Shown here one piece after another: positions 1 through 7,680 of a stretch of DNA of 10,593 nucleotides. Where the stretch lies: NCBI GenBank assembly GCA_902766985.1, contig CACXFP010000099.1:1-10593 (forward strand), written 5' to 3'. This DNA is from an uncultured Bacteroidia bacterium. GTDB lineage: Bacteria; Bacteroidota; Bacteroidia; Bacteroidales; UBA932. Each line of letters opens with the position of its first letter. Position 1 is the first letter of the stretch. The notes under the pieces were generated by a model. The model was not told the origin of the DNA and did not search any database. It saw only the letters and a list, made by a program, of their open reading frames with translations. The translations under genes were made by a program, and so were the position numbers.

Positions 1-453
1 CACGGCGATCTCTTCGCCTTCGCAATCCGCGTCCAGGACGAAAACGGCGTGATCTACGGGACGTGGGATGCGTCCACGGGCGCCTTCACTAACCTCCAGG
101 CCATCGAAGGCGGCATCACGGCGCGTCCGGAAATCTTTGAGTACAAGGGAAATACTTATTTGTATTGCAACACGTTCGGTCCCTCCGAATTGGAGGGCGG
201 CGGTTCCGTCTTCCGCGCCACAGTTTCCTTCTATCGGATTTCCGAGGACGGTTTATCCCTGTCGTTCGTCCGCGCTAAGTCCGTCCCCGAAGGGATTCAT
301 TATGCGACGTTCTATGTCGAGCCAGGCCGCAGATGGTTTTGGCATGTCCCTGCCCGCGACCGGCTCTGCATCGTCTACAGCACTGACACCAGGCGCCTGA
401 ATCTGGTCCATCCCTGCAGCAACATCGCGCTCGAAGAGTTGACACTCGATTAG
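1..453 (+). CDS. 3' end of an unidentified gene, possibly beta-propeller or sialidase-like
   Basis: The reading frame is open from the first base of the window to a TAG at 451-453, giving about 150 C-terminal residues; the true start lies outside. I do not recognise the family with certainty. The fragment alternates short beta-strand-like stretches with aromatic residues and turns (for example ITARPEIFEYKGNTYLYCN, then ATVSFYRISEDG and a late HYATFYVEPGRRWFWHVPA). This pattern is reminiscent of blades of a sialidase/BNR-type or GH43-like beta-propeller, but no diagnostic Asp-box or catalytic motif is visible, so the assignment is only a guess. No membrane segment is seen. Arginine codons are mostly CGN (2 of 11 are AGA/AGG), unlike the sigma and anti-sigma genes further right. 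The gene ends about 250 bp before the next gene, which has its own promoter, so it is probably a separate unit. That it is a real coding region is fairly sure; its function is not. Confidence 0.6.
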   Translation, partial: HGDLFAFAIRVQDENGVIYGTWDASTGAFTNLQAIEGGITARPEIFEYKGNTYLYCNTFGPSELEGGGSVFRATVSFYRISEDGLSLSFVRAKSVPEGIHYATFYVEPGRRWFWHVPARDRLCIVYSTDTRRLNLVHPCSNIALEELTLD

Positions 454-546
454 TCGGGATATCAAGACGAAGCGAAACTGAAGACGCAGCTCATCCCGGA
501 CCATGACTTCAGAGGCCTGGCCGAAGCTATCTTGAAAATACAGTAG
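454..546 (+). other. In-frame open continuation after the TAG stop of the left-edge gene
   Basis: Directly after the TAG at 451-453 the same frame stays open for 30 more codons, to a second TAG at 544-546. It would read as a charged, helix-like tail (around DEAKLKTQL and GLAEAILKIQ). This could be the remains of a longer C-terminus cut by a nonsense mutation, or simply chance: 30 open codons are not rare in DNA of this base composition. No start codon or separate gene is proposed here. Confidence 0.2.
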
Positions 547-632
547 CGGAAGATCCCGTCAATACACCAGGTCGCGGAAGTTCCGGACCCGGTGGAATGA
601 CGTTGGAACATGAAACCTGTGGTTTAAAATCG
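547..632. other. Intergenic stretch before the glycosidase operon promoter
   Basis: No gene is seen here. It contains an 11-bp perfect DNA palindrome (CGGAAGTTCCG, 575-585) and, 28 bp upstream at 547-558, a related stretch (CGGAAGATCCCG). The palindrome has only one central base, so it cannot form a normal RNA hairpin and is not a terminator. A protein-binding site is conceivable but unsupported. Confidence 0.25.
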
Positions 633-667
633 GTTGTGCGGCAATATACAAATAATTCGTATATTTG
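633..667 (+). promoter_or_regulatory. Probable Bacteroidota-type promoter for the glycosidase operon
   Basis: TATATTTG at 660-667 matches the Bacteroidota -7 consensus TAnnTTTG exactly. The -33 element is weak: GTTG at 633-636 lies 23 bp upstream, slightly longer than the usual spacing of about 19-21. Transcription would begin near 672, leaving a leader of about 32 nt before the preferred ATG at 704. This argues against the TTG at 665, which overlaps the -7 element, as the translation start. Confidence 0.55.
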
Positions 668-703
668 AGAACAATGAATACAATGAATAATGTATTGACT
701 TAC

Positions 704-3313
704 ATGAAACGGATCTATATTCTAGCCGCGGCCTTACTTATGACAGTGGCTAGTTTCGCCCAGACATGGCCTGAAATTCCATCGGAGGCCAAGCCTGGGA
801 CACGCTGGTATGTATTCGGGTCCGCCTTCACTAAGGAAGATGTCGTCTGGAACCTTGATGAATATGCCCGAGCCGGCCTGGGATATCTGGAACTGACGCC
901 CATCTACGGAGTGAATGGCGAAGAAAGCATGGAAATTCCCTTCCTTTCGGACGAATGGATGGAAATGTACAAATTCATCGTGGAGGAAGCCGGGAAAAGG
1001 GGTATCGTCATAGACATGGCAATGGGTTCGGGATGGGTGTTCGGAGGCCCGACAACACCTTTGAAGGAAGCCGCATGCAAGTTGTCGTACACCGATATCC
1101 GTACCGGGTGGGAAAAATGCAGGAATCTGGACATAAGCCTGAAGGATAAAAAGGAAATGGCCTATGCCTCACTCAGTCGGGTGATGGCCTATGGCGGTGA
1201 CGGGAGCATAACCGACGTAACTCCGTTTGTCAAGGATACCGTACTGAAATGGAAAAAGGCGAAAAAGGGAGTGGATTATCGCATAATTGCCCTTTATAAC
1301 TCCCGCACCCTGCAAAGGGTGAAAAGGGCGGCTCCGGGTGGAGACGGCTGGTGCCTTGACCATTTCGACAGGAAGGCCATTCGCAACTATCTCAGTCATA
1401 TTGACTCTGCCTTCGTATCTTCCGGAGCGCCCTATCCACGGTGTTTTTTTGCCGATTCCTATGAGGTCTTCGAGGCTGACTGGACACCTTCCATCCTTGA
1501 AGAATTCGAAAGGAGAAGAGGATACCGCCTCCAGGAGCACCTTCCTGAATTCCTTGTTAGACAGCCGGAGATAATGTGTGATTTCCGTCAGACAATGGGG
1601 GAACTGCTCTATGAGAATTTCACCCTTCAGTGGAACGAATGGGCCCATGAGAGGGGTATTCTCACACGCAACCAGGCGCACGGCTCCCCCGGGAACCTCA
1701 TAGATATCTATGCAGCTTCGGATATTCCCGAAATCGAAGGTTTCGGCATTACCGATTTCGGAATCAAGGGTCTGCGTACAGATCCAGGGCATACCCGTCC
1801 CAACGACAGCGACATCACGATGCTCAAATACGCCGCTTCAGCCGCTCACGTAACCGGAAAGAAACTCGTTTCCTGTGAGTCGCTCACCTGGCTCTCCGAA
1901 CATTTCCGCACCTCCCTCTCGCAGATTAAACCGGAACTCGACCAGATCTTTTCCTGCGGGGTAAACCATGTTTTCTTCATGAGCACGCCATATTCCCCAA
2001 AAGACGAGCCCTGGCCTGGATGGAAGTTCTATGCGACGACGGACATCAGCCCTACCAACAGCATATGGCGCGACATTCCGTACCTGATAAAATACATCGA
2101 AAGGACACAGACATTCCTCCAAGCGGGAGAACCAGACGCCGATTTCCTCATCTACCTGCCGATGAAGGACCTGTATAGCGTCCATTTTACGGATAACGAT
2201 CCCCTGGCCGTGATGTACTCCATCCACATCATGGGCATGGTGGCCCCGGATTTCATAAAAAGCGTGCTTGCCATAGACCGTGCCGGATACGATGGCGACT
2301 ATATAAGCGACAACCTCCTTCTGGGGACATCTTTCAGGGACGGTCGGTTGGTCACCCCGGGCGGAACACCCTACAAGGCCCTGATCCTGCCGAACAAACT
2401 GCCTCTCCCGGAAGAGGTGCAGATCCATATAGCCGAACTTCGGAAGCAAGGGGCCGTCATCCTTCGGGACACCGATGTTTCAGGCATTGCCGCCACTGCC
2501 TGCCCGGAAGAGATGAAAAGCATTCATGGCCTGAGATATGTCCGCCGGAAGGACCGCGACAGCTGGCACTATTTCATCTGCAACCTTACCCCGGAAGATT
2601 TCTGCGGGCCGGTCTCCCTGTCCGTACCATTCCTTGATGCGGTATTTTACGACCCCATGACCGGAGAGGTTTCCAAGGCCCAGGTCTCAAACGGCAAAGT
2701 CATGTTGAACCTCAGGTCAGGAGAATCGATAATCCTCAAGACAAGCGGCAGCACCCTCCCTCCCGGATTGAAGGAGAGCGTCATTGAAAAGGATGGTGCG
2801 AGGAAGGTCCTTGACGGCAAGTGGACTCTGTCATTCATTGAATCCGCCCCGAAGGTTGATAGGACCTTCTCCCTGGACAGTCTCTACACTTGGGAAAGAC
2901 TCGGCGACAGGGCCGCTGCCGTAACTATGGGGACGGGATCCTATGTCACCAGCATCAGTCTAAGTCCCGAAGAAGCCGCCACTCGTTGGGTGATCGAACT
3001 CGGGGATGTGAGGGAAAGTGCAAGGGTGTATGTGAACGGGGAATACATCGGCTGCGCCTGGGCCGTCCCCTTCCGCCTGGACTGTGGGAAAAGCCTTAAA
3101 GCCGGGACGAACGAAATACGAATAGATGTCACTAATCTTCCCGCCAACCGCATAGCTGATATGGACCGCCGCGGCGTCCATTGGCGTAAATTCAAAGATA
3201 TCAATATGGTGGACATCAATTACGAACCCTCGGATTACTCTTCGTGGGAGCCTGTGCCCAGCGGTCTGAACTCTCAGGTCTTCCTTGTCCGGCAAGTCCC
3301 GGTCTCAAAATAA
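704..3313 (+). CDS. Secreted GH106-family alpha-L-rhamnosidase-like glycoside hydrolase
   Basis: An 869-residue protein with a signal peptide (residues 1-19, n-region KR, hydrophobic core, ending SFA before Gln20), so it is exported, probably to the periplasm; no lipobox cysteine is seen. The mature protein resembles GH106 enzymes, which remove alpha-L-rhamnose from plant glycans. Supporting motifs are the early barrel segment GLGYLELTPIYG (about 58-69), GSGWVFGGP at 108-116, FFADSYEVFEADWTP around Glu254, and CESLTW around Glu392; these two glutamates sit where GH106 has its catalytic residues. The C-terminal part from about residue 700 is a beta-sandwich with LGDVRESARVYVNGE (766-780), a galactose-binding-like fold common at the end of GH106 proteins. 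The length is somewhat short for the family. ATG 704 is chosen because it gives a clean signal peptide; in-frame ATGs at 674 and 683 would lengthen the n-region and lie almost at the predicted transcription start. The next gene follows after 6 bp, so the two form an operon. Family is likely; exact substrate is unknown. Confidence 0.85.
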   Translation: MKRIYILAAALLMTVASFAQTWPEIPSEAKPGTRWYVFGSAFTKEDVVWNLDEYARAGLGYLELTPIYGVNGEESMEIPFLSDEWMEMYKFIVEEAGKRGIVIDMAMGSGWVFGGPTTPLKEAACKLSYTDIRTGWEKCRNLDISLKDKKEMAYASLSRVMAYGGDGSITDVTPFVKDTVLKWKKAKKGVDYRIIALYNSRTLQRVKRAAPGGDGWCLDHFDRKAIRNYLSHIDSAFVSSGAPYPRCFFADSYEVFEADWTPSILEEFERRRGYRLQEHLPEFLVRQPEIMCDFRQTMGELLYENFTLQWNEWAHERGILTRNQAHGSPGNLIDIYAASDIPEIEGFGITDFGIKGLRTDPGHTRPNDSDITMLKYAASAAHVTGKKLVSCESLTWLSEHFRTSLSQIKPELDQIFSCGVNHVFFMSTPYSPKDEPWPGWKFYATTDISPTNSIWRDIPYLIKYIERTQTFLQAGEPDADFLIYLPMKDLYSVHFTDNDPLAVMYSIHIMGMVAPDFIKSVLAIDRAGYDGDYISDNLLLGTSFRDGRLVTPGGTPYKALILPNKLPLPEEVQIHIAELRKQGAVILRDTDVSGIAATACPEEMKSIHGLRYVRRKDRDSWHYFICNLTPEDFCGPVSLSVPFLDAVFYDPMTGEVSKAQVSNGKVMLNLRSGESIILKTSGSTLPPGLKESVIEKDGARKVLDGKWTLSFIESAPKVDRTFSLDSLYTWERLGDRAAAVTMGTGSYVTSISLSPEEAATRWVIELGDVRESARVYVNGEYIGCAWAVPFRLDCGKSLKAGTNEIRIDVTNLPANRIADMDRRGVHWRKFKDINMVDINYEPSDYSSWEPVPSGLNSQVFLVRQVPVSK

Positions 3314-3319
3314 AATGAC

Positions 3320-6100
3320 ATGAAAAAAATCAGCCTTCTCATCTTCTTTTCATTATTCTGCTTTGGAACGGTGTTTTCCCAAACTGAAACAGAAACCATT
3401 TTTCTATCCGGTACGGGTGAAGACGATACCGTTCCTTGGGAATTCTATTGTACCAACGGGCAGAACAGCGGCCGATGGACACAGATTCAGGTTCCTTCCT
3501 GCTGGGAACTTCAAGGATTCGGGAATTATAACTATGGGGAGGAACAGGTCCATAGTACGGAGGAAGGACTCTACCGGAAAGAATTCCTTATCCCTGAAGG
3601 ATGGAGGGGACGCCGTATCTTCCTGGCTTTCGAGGGAGTCATGACCGATGCCGAGGTAAAGGTGAACGGCATCCAGGCTGGGCCTGTCCATCAAGGCGCT
3701 TTTTATCCGTTCAAATATGATATCACCTCCCTCCTGAAACCTTCCGGGGCAAATCTTCTGGAGGTCCATGTTTGGAAGGAATCATCCAACAAAAGCATAA
3801 ATGCAGCCGAACGCAAGGCCGATTATTGGATATTCGGGGGAATCTTCCGTCCGGTACTGCTCGAATCCTGTCCTGACTGCTTCATCGACAGGGTAGCTAT
3901 CGACGCGTCCCATACGGGAGAAATCTCTGCCGATGTGTTCGTCGACAGGGGGCTCTCCACCATGGGGAGTCTGTCTGTTGCGATGAAGATACATGATTCC
4001 GATGGAAAGGTTGTAAAAGCCTCATCCCAATTAGGTTTTCCTGGTGACAGCACCAGGATAAGCCTGAAGGTCGAAGGTGTGAAGGCCTGGACGGCTGAGA
4101 CTCCGAATCTATACAAAGCGGAATTCACCCTCAGGGAAGAAGGCGAAGTCATACACAACTTTTCCCAAACGTTCGGTTTCAGGAAAGTGGAATTGCGAGA
4201 AAAGGACGGATTCTACGTGAACGGAGTAAAAATCAGGTTCAAAGGTGTTTGCCGCCATACTTTCTATCCGGAGAGCGGCAGAACCAGCAGTCGCCGGCTC
4301 GCCGTGGAGGACGTCCTTCTGATGAAGGAAATGAACATGAATGCCGTAAGGATGAGCCATTATCCCCCAGACAGGTTTTTCCTGGACGTGTGCGACTCCC
4401 TGGGCCTGTATGTGATAGACGAATTGGCAGGCTGGGGCGAAGCGTATGACGGCCAGACTGCCCGAACACTTGCATCAGCGATGGTCCGCAGGGACGTGAA
4501 TCACCCTTGTGTAGTGATGTGGTCAAACGGTAATGAAGGAGGCTTCCCCGTTGAGGCAAGACCGGTATACGGCCTCATCGATATCCAGAAGCGTCAGGTA
4601 GTGGAGCCGTTTTCTATTTATGACGGTACGGATACCAGGCATTATCCCGGTTTTGCCTATTCCGAAAAGAGGATAAGGACGGGTGATTATGTTTATATGC
4701 CCACGGAGAGCCTACACGGCCTGAACGACGGTGGTCACGGCGCCGGTCTTGACGACTACTGGAACCTCATAATGAACTCCGTCACCGGTGCGGGGATGTT
4801 CCTTTGGAATTTTGCCGACGAGGGGGTAGTAAGGACGGACAAGGGGATGGCGGTTGAAGTTTTCATTGACAAATCCCCCGACGGCATCCTTGGTCCGCAT
4901 CACGAAAAGGAGGCCTCCTTCTATACGATCAAGGAAATATGGTCACCGATACAAATCGAAAAACCTGATTTCAGCTATTTCGACGGTACTTTCTCCGTGT
5001 CAAACAGGTATCATTTCACCAACCTTCGCGACTGCAGTTTTACCGGATCGCTTAAAAGTTATCCGTCTCCTCTCGATGTTTCTTCCGTCCTGAAGAGGGA
5101 GTTCGCCATCTCGTCTCCCGATGTGGGACCATGTACGGAACGGGCCCTTCTCAAAGCGGACTTACCTGGCAACTGGAGGGATGCCGACGTGCTCAGCATC
5201 ACCGCATGCGGTCCTGACGGACGTGAGGTATGGACCTGGACATGGCCGATAACTCCAGGAAGCGGGATCTCCGCCAGGGCCCTGCCTTCCGGGAAAGCGC
5301 CTTCAGTAAAGGTTGTGGACAAGGGAGGCTTTCTGAAACTGTCTTCTAAGAATTGGTCTTTCCTTGTTGACAAGCAGACAGGGATGGTTTGTGAAGCGCT
5401 CCGTAAGGGCAAGAAGGTCAAATTCCCTTCCGGTCCCCGTTTTTACAATTTGGAGGACGAGCCCTTGAGTTTCAGCCATGGACATACCCCGGACGGATAT
5501 GTGTTCCGGGCCGACTGCGCTGACGGCAGGTTCCTTAAATGGACCGTCTGCGCTGAAGGTTGGCTCAGGCTCGACTATGCATACCGTCTCGATGGGGATT
5601 ATGCTGTCGCCGGTATCACCTTTGATTATCCGGAGGAGGGAATTAAAGAAGCCGTCCTGCTTGGAGACGGTCCATACCGCGTGTGGAAGAACCGTCTCAA
5701 AGGAGTCTCATATGCCATCCATGAAAAGAAATACAACGACACCGTAACGGGTTTAAACTGGGATTATCCGGAATTCAAGGGATATTATTCGAAATTCACG
5801 GCACTTTACCTCAAGTGTTCATCCGGTAGCCTTACGATTCTGGGAGAAGGAGAAGGTCAGTATCTCCAACTCTTCAGACCTAAGGATCCCTTGTACAGAT
5901 ATCCCTCGGTCAATCCTGAGATCATGGTAAAATGGCCGGGAATCAGTACGGAATTCCCCGACGGACAGATTTCCATCGTGAATTGCATTCCCGCAATAGG
6001 GACCAAATTCTCCCTCCCCGAACAGGAAGGTCCTTCAGGAAAACCTAGCCATTTCGAAGACAATCTGATCAAGGGTACGATATACCTGCACGCGGAATAA
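3320..6100 (+). CDS. Secreted GH2-family beta-glycosidase (beta-galactosidase-like)
   Basis: A 926-residue protein with a signal peptide (residues 1-20, ending VFS before Gln21). The order is a GH2 sugar-binding jelly roll (about 30-190, with VPSCWELQGFGNYNYGEE and GLYRKEF), an Ig-like domain (about 190-295), a TIM barrel from about 298 (VNGVKIRFKGVCRHTFYP, then NMNAVRMSHYP), and a long C-terminal beta-rich region. The acid/base is probably Glu406 in WSNGNEGG and the nucleophile Glu463 in PTESLHGLNDGGHGAG; both are present. GPHHEKEASFYTIKEIWSP after the barrel fits a subgroup of Bacteroidota GH2 enzymes that uses NGNEGG in place of the classical LGNE context. GH2 enzymes act on beta-galactosides, beta-glucuronides, beta-mannosides and some arabinosides; sequence reading does not separate these. 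The start is an A-rich ATG 6 bp after the preceding stop, so it is co-transcribed with the GH106 gene and the two may trim one glycan in sequence. No truncation or frameshift is seen. Confidence 0.88.
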   Translation: MKKISLLIFFSLFCFGTVFSQTETETIFLSGTGEDDTVPWEFYCTNGQNSGRWTQIQVPSCWELQGFGNYNYGEEQVHSTEEGLYRKEFLIPEGWRGRRIFLAFEGVMTDAEVKVNGIQAGPVHQGAFYPFKYDITSLLKPSGANLLEVHVWKESSNKSINAAERKADYWIFGGIFRPVLLESCPDCFIDRVAIDASHTGEISADVFVDRGLSTMGSLSVAMKIHDSDGKVVKASSQLGFPGDSTRISLKVEGVKAWTAETPNLYKAEFTLREEGEVIHNFSQTFGFRKVELREKDGFYVNGVKIRFKGVCRHTFYPESGRTSSRRLAVEDVLLMKEMNMNAVRMSHYPPDRFFLDVCDSLGLYVIDELAGWGEAYDGQTARTLASAMVRRDVNHPCVVMWSNGNEGGFPVEARPVYGLIDIQKRQVVEPFSIYDGTDTRHYPGFAYSEKRIRTGDYVYMPTESLHGLNDGGHGAGLDDYWNLIMNSVTGAGMFLWNFADEGVVRTDKGMAVEVFIDKSPDGILGPHHEKEASFYTIKEIWSPIQIEKPDFSYFDGTFSVSNRYHFTNLRDCSFTGSLKSYPSPLDVSSVLKREFAISSPDVGPCTERALLKADLPGNWRDADVLSITACGPDGREVWTWTWPITPGSGISARALPSGKAPSVKVVDKGGFLKLSSKNWSFLVDKQTGMVCEALRKGKKVKFPSGPRFYNLEDEPLSFSHGHTPDGYVFRADCADGRFLKWTVCAEGWLRLDYAYRLDGDYAVAGITFDYPEEGIKEAVLLGDGPYRVWKNRLKGVSYAIHEKKYNDTVTGLNWDYPEFKGYYSKFTALYLKCSSGSLTILGEGEGQYLQLFRPKDPLYRYPSVNPEIMVKWPGISTEFPDGQISIVNCIPAIGTKFSLPEQEGPSGKPSHFEDNLIKGTIYLHAE

Positions 6101-6101
6101 G

Positions 6102-6152
6102 GTTTAAGGTGCAAGCCCTACCCCTTCATCGCAGCCGGCTCCTTTTTTAAAC
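6102..6152 (+). terminator. Weak candidate terminator after the glycosidase operon
   Basis: GTTTAAGG (6102-6109) can pair imperfectly with CC and TTAAAC (6141-6152), leaving a T bulge, and a run of six T lies at 6143-6148 next to the palindrome AGCCGGCT (6133-6140). The geometry is poor for a classical intrinsic terminator, because the T run lies inside the pairing. Position alone, just after the operon end and before a new promoter, makes some termination signal here plausible. Confidence 0.2.
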
Positions 6153-6236
6153 TGAGGCCATGCAAAAGCTTACCAACAACTGGGAGAAAGACAGAACATA
6201 GCCCCTTCCTGAATTTTAGGAAAATTTTTCAAAATC

Positions 6237-6268
6237 TTTCCTTAATTAACGGAAAGTTCATATCTTTG
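6237..6268 (+). promoter_or_regulatory. Probable Bacteroidota-type promoter for the ATPase gene
   Basis: TATCTTTG at 6261-6268 matches TAnnTTTG exactly, and TTTC at 6237-6240 is a one-mismatch -33 element (TTTG) with a 20-bp spacer. Transcription would start near 6273, about 10 nt before the ATG at 6283. This makes the ATPase a separately expressed unit, not a third gene of the glycosidase operon. Confidence 0.65.
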
Positions 6269-6282
6269 CAAAAACGGATACC

Positions 6283-7587
6283 ATGACCATAAAAGAAACC
6301 ATCAAATCCCTCATAGCCCTAAAACAGGAGGAAATTCCTGTTTCCTATAACCCTCGCGAAGTTGAACTTCCCATAGATTCCAAGAAGATAATCACCACAG
6401 TAGGGGTACGTCGGTGCGGAAAATCCACACTGATGGAACTGTGCATCGAGCGCCTCCTCAAGGCTGGCGTCATCTCCCGTCAAATCGTCTGGATCGGCTT
6501 TGACGATGAACGCTTCGAAGGGATGCAGACCTCTGACTTCAACTCCATCCTGGAGGCCTATATGGAGATGTTCCCGGATATCCCCATCAAAGACGTTTAC
6601 TTCTTCTTCGACGAAATCCAGCGAATCGAAGGGTGGGAGCTCTTCGTGATGCGCTTGTCCAAACACTACAGCAAGCACATCTTCATCTCCGGGAGCAATG
6701 CCGATATGCTCTCCGAGGAGCTCAATACCGCCCTTAGGGGCTGGCCGTTGGAGTATAAAGAATATCCACTGTCCTTCAAGGAATACTGCCAGTTTAAAGA
6801 CATTCCCATGACCAGCCACATGGAGAAAGACTTAGCGCTTCTGCGTTCCTCATTCTATGCTTTTGTCCACGAAGGCGGTTATCCGGAAGTCGTTCTGGAG
6901 TCTAGCCGCGTGATGAAGGACAAACTCCTGCAGGGATACTTCAACGCCATGATCTTCCGGGATCTGATTGACCGATACAAACTGTCCAATCCCGAACGTG
7001 TCAAATATGTGATCAAACGCCTGATGGCCGGAATGACCAAGCCGGCATCCATCAATGCCATCTACAACGACATGCGCTCCCAGGGCCGTAAAGCCACCAA
7101 GGACGATCTGTATGATATTGCCGACAAAACCTGCTCTATCTTCCTGCTTTACAAGGTGACCAAGTTTGACCTGTCCTTCAAGAAGGAAAGCAGTGCTCTT
7201 CCCAAATACTATTGCGTAGACAATGGTCTGCGTCAATCAGTTTTGCTGCCTGGTAAGGACGACGATGGAATTCTCTTTGAGAACGTCGTGTTCCTACAGT
7301 TGCTCAGGAACCTTCCCGAAGGTCAGAAGATCTGCTATTACCTTGGGAATAAGGAATGTGACTTCGTTATTCAGACCGATACTGATGTAAAGCAACTGAT
7401 TCAGGTGTGCTGGGACATGAAAGACAAAGACACCCGTGAGCGGGAACTCGGCGGCATCCGTGAAGCTGCCGGCTTAACTGGATGCAAGGACTTGACTATC
7501 GTCACGCGCGACAGCGAAGAAGATGTCAAAGATGCACAGGGAATCATCCACATCGTTCCAGCTTGGAAATGGTTTCTGGGGCGGTAA
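6283..7587 (+). CDS. AAA-family ATPase with DUF4143 / PD-(D/E)XK-like C-terminus
   Basis: A 434-residue cytoplasmic protein with no signal peptide or membrane segment. The N-terminal half is an AAA_14-type ATPase: Walker A GVRRCGKST at 41-49, Walker B FFFDE at 107-111, and a sensor-like ISGSNADML followed by the typical ALRGW and YPLSFKEY segment. The C-terminal half matches the DUF4143 pattern, with KYYCVDNGLR, LFENVVFLQLLR, then ECDFVIQ (Glu358, Asp360) and LIQVCW (Gln374). These form a PD-(D/E)XK nuclease-like core in which the usual lysine of the E/QxK element appears replaced (Gln-Val-Cys), so nuclease activity is uncertain. Such ATPases are common and often multicopy in Bacteroidales; their role is unknown. 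The length is normal for the family. Arginine is coded almost entirely by CGN (2 of 24 are AGA/AGG), whereas the sigma gene to the right uses AGA/AGG for 12 of 16, suggesting a different origin. It has its own promoter and converges on the sigma gene. Confidence 0.9.
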   Translation: MTIKETIKSLIALKQEEIPVSYNPREVELPIDSKKIITTVGVRRCGKSTLMELCIERLLKAGVISRQIVWIGFDDERFEGMQTSDFNSILEAYMEMFPDIPIKDVYFFFDEIQRIEGWELFVMRLSKHYSKHIFISGSNADMLSEELNTALRGWPLEYKEYPLSFKEYCQFKDIPMTSHMEKDLALLRSSFYAFVHEGGYPEVVLESSRVMKDKLLQGYFNAMIFRDLIDRYKLSNPERVKYVIKRLMAGMTKPASINAIYNDMRSQGRKATKDDLYDIADKTCSIFLLYKVTKFDLSFKKESSALPKYYCVDNGLRQSVLLPGKDDDGILFENVVFLQLLRNLPEGQKICYYLGNKECDFVIQTDTDVKQLIQVCWDMKDKDTRERELGGIREAAGLTGCKDLTIVTRDSEEDVKDAQGIIHIVPAWKWFLGR

Positions 7588-7602
7588 AACCATTCCTGCG
7601 AC

Positions 7603-7631
7603 GCTCGCCGGTGTAGAGACTCCCGGCAAGC
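7603..7631. terminator. Imperfect inverted repeat between convergent genes, possible terminator
   Basis: GCTCGCCGG (7603-7611) and CCGGCAAGC (7623-7631) can pair over 9 positions with one C/A mismatch around an 11-nt loop. The element lies in the 93-bp gap between the ATPase and sigma-factor stops, which face each other, so a hairpin serving both strands is plausible. No T tract follows on either strand, so it is not a classical intrinsic terminator. Confidence 0.35.
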
Positions 7632-7680
7632 CTCCGGTGACGTTCCCGCTTTAACTGATTCACTTGAGCGAGGCCTCCGC

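Noticed and set aside
575..585. Palindrome CGGAAGTTCCG as a terminator hairpin
   Set aside because: A one-base loop cannot form and no T run follows; at most it could be a DNA-binding site.
665..703. Upstream TTG (665) or ATG (674, 683) starts for the GH106 gene
   Set aside because: TTG overlaps the -7 element. The ATGs would lie 2-11 nt from the predicted transcription start and lengthen the signal-peptide n-region without need; ATG 704 fits best, though 683 is not excluded.
1169..1792. A 207-codon open frame on the minus strand inside the GH106 gene
   Set aside because: It lies wholly within a well-supported gene on the other strand, shows no domain or signal peptide, and has no promoter; it is a shadow of the coding strand.
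1838..2449. A 203-codon open frame on the minus strand inside the GH106 gene
   Set aside because: Same reasoning: fully overlapped by motif-bearing coding sequence on the plus strand, with no recognisable protein features.
3315..3323. ATG at 3315 just after the GH106 stop
   Set aside because: It is out of frame with the GH2 gene and stops after two codons; ATG 3320 begins a proper signal peptide.
6319..6819. A 166-codon open frame on the minus strand inside the ATPase gene
   Set aside because: It covers the Walker A and B coding region in antisense and has no features of its own.
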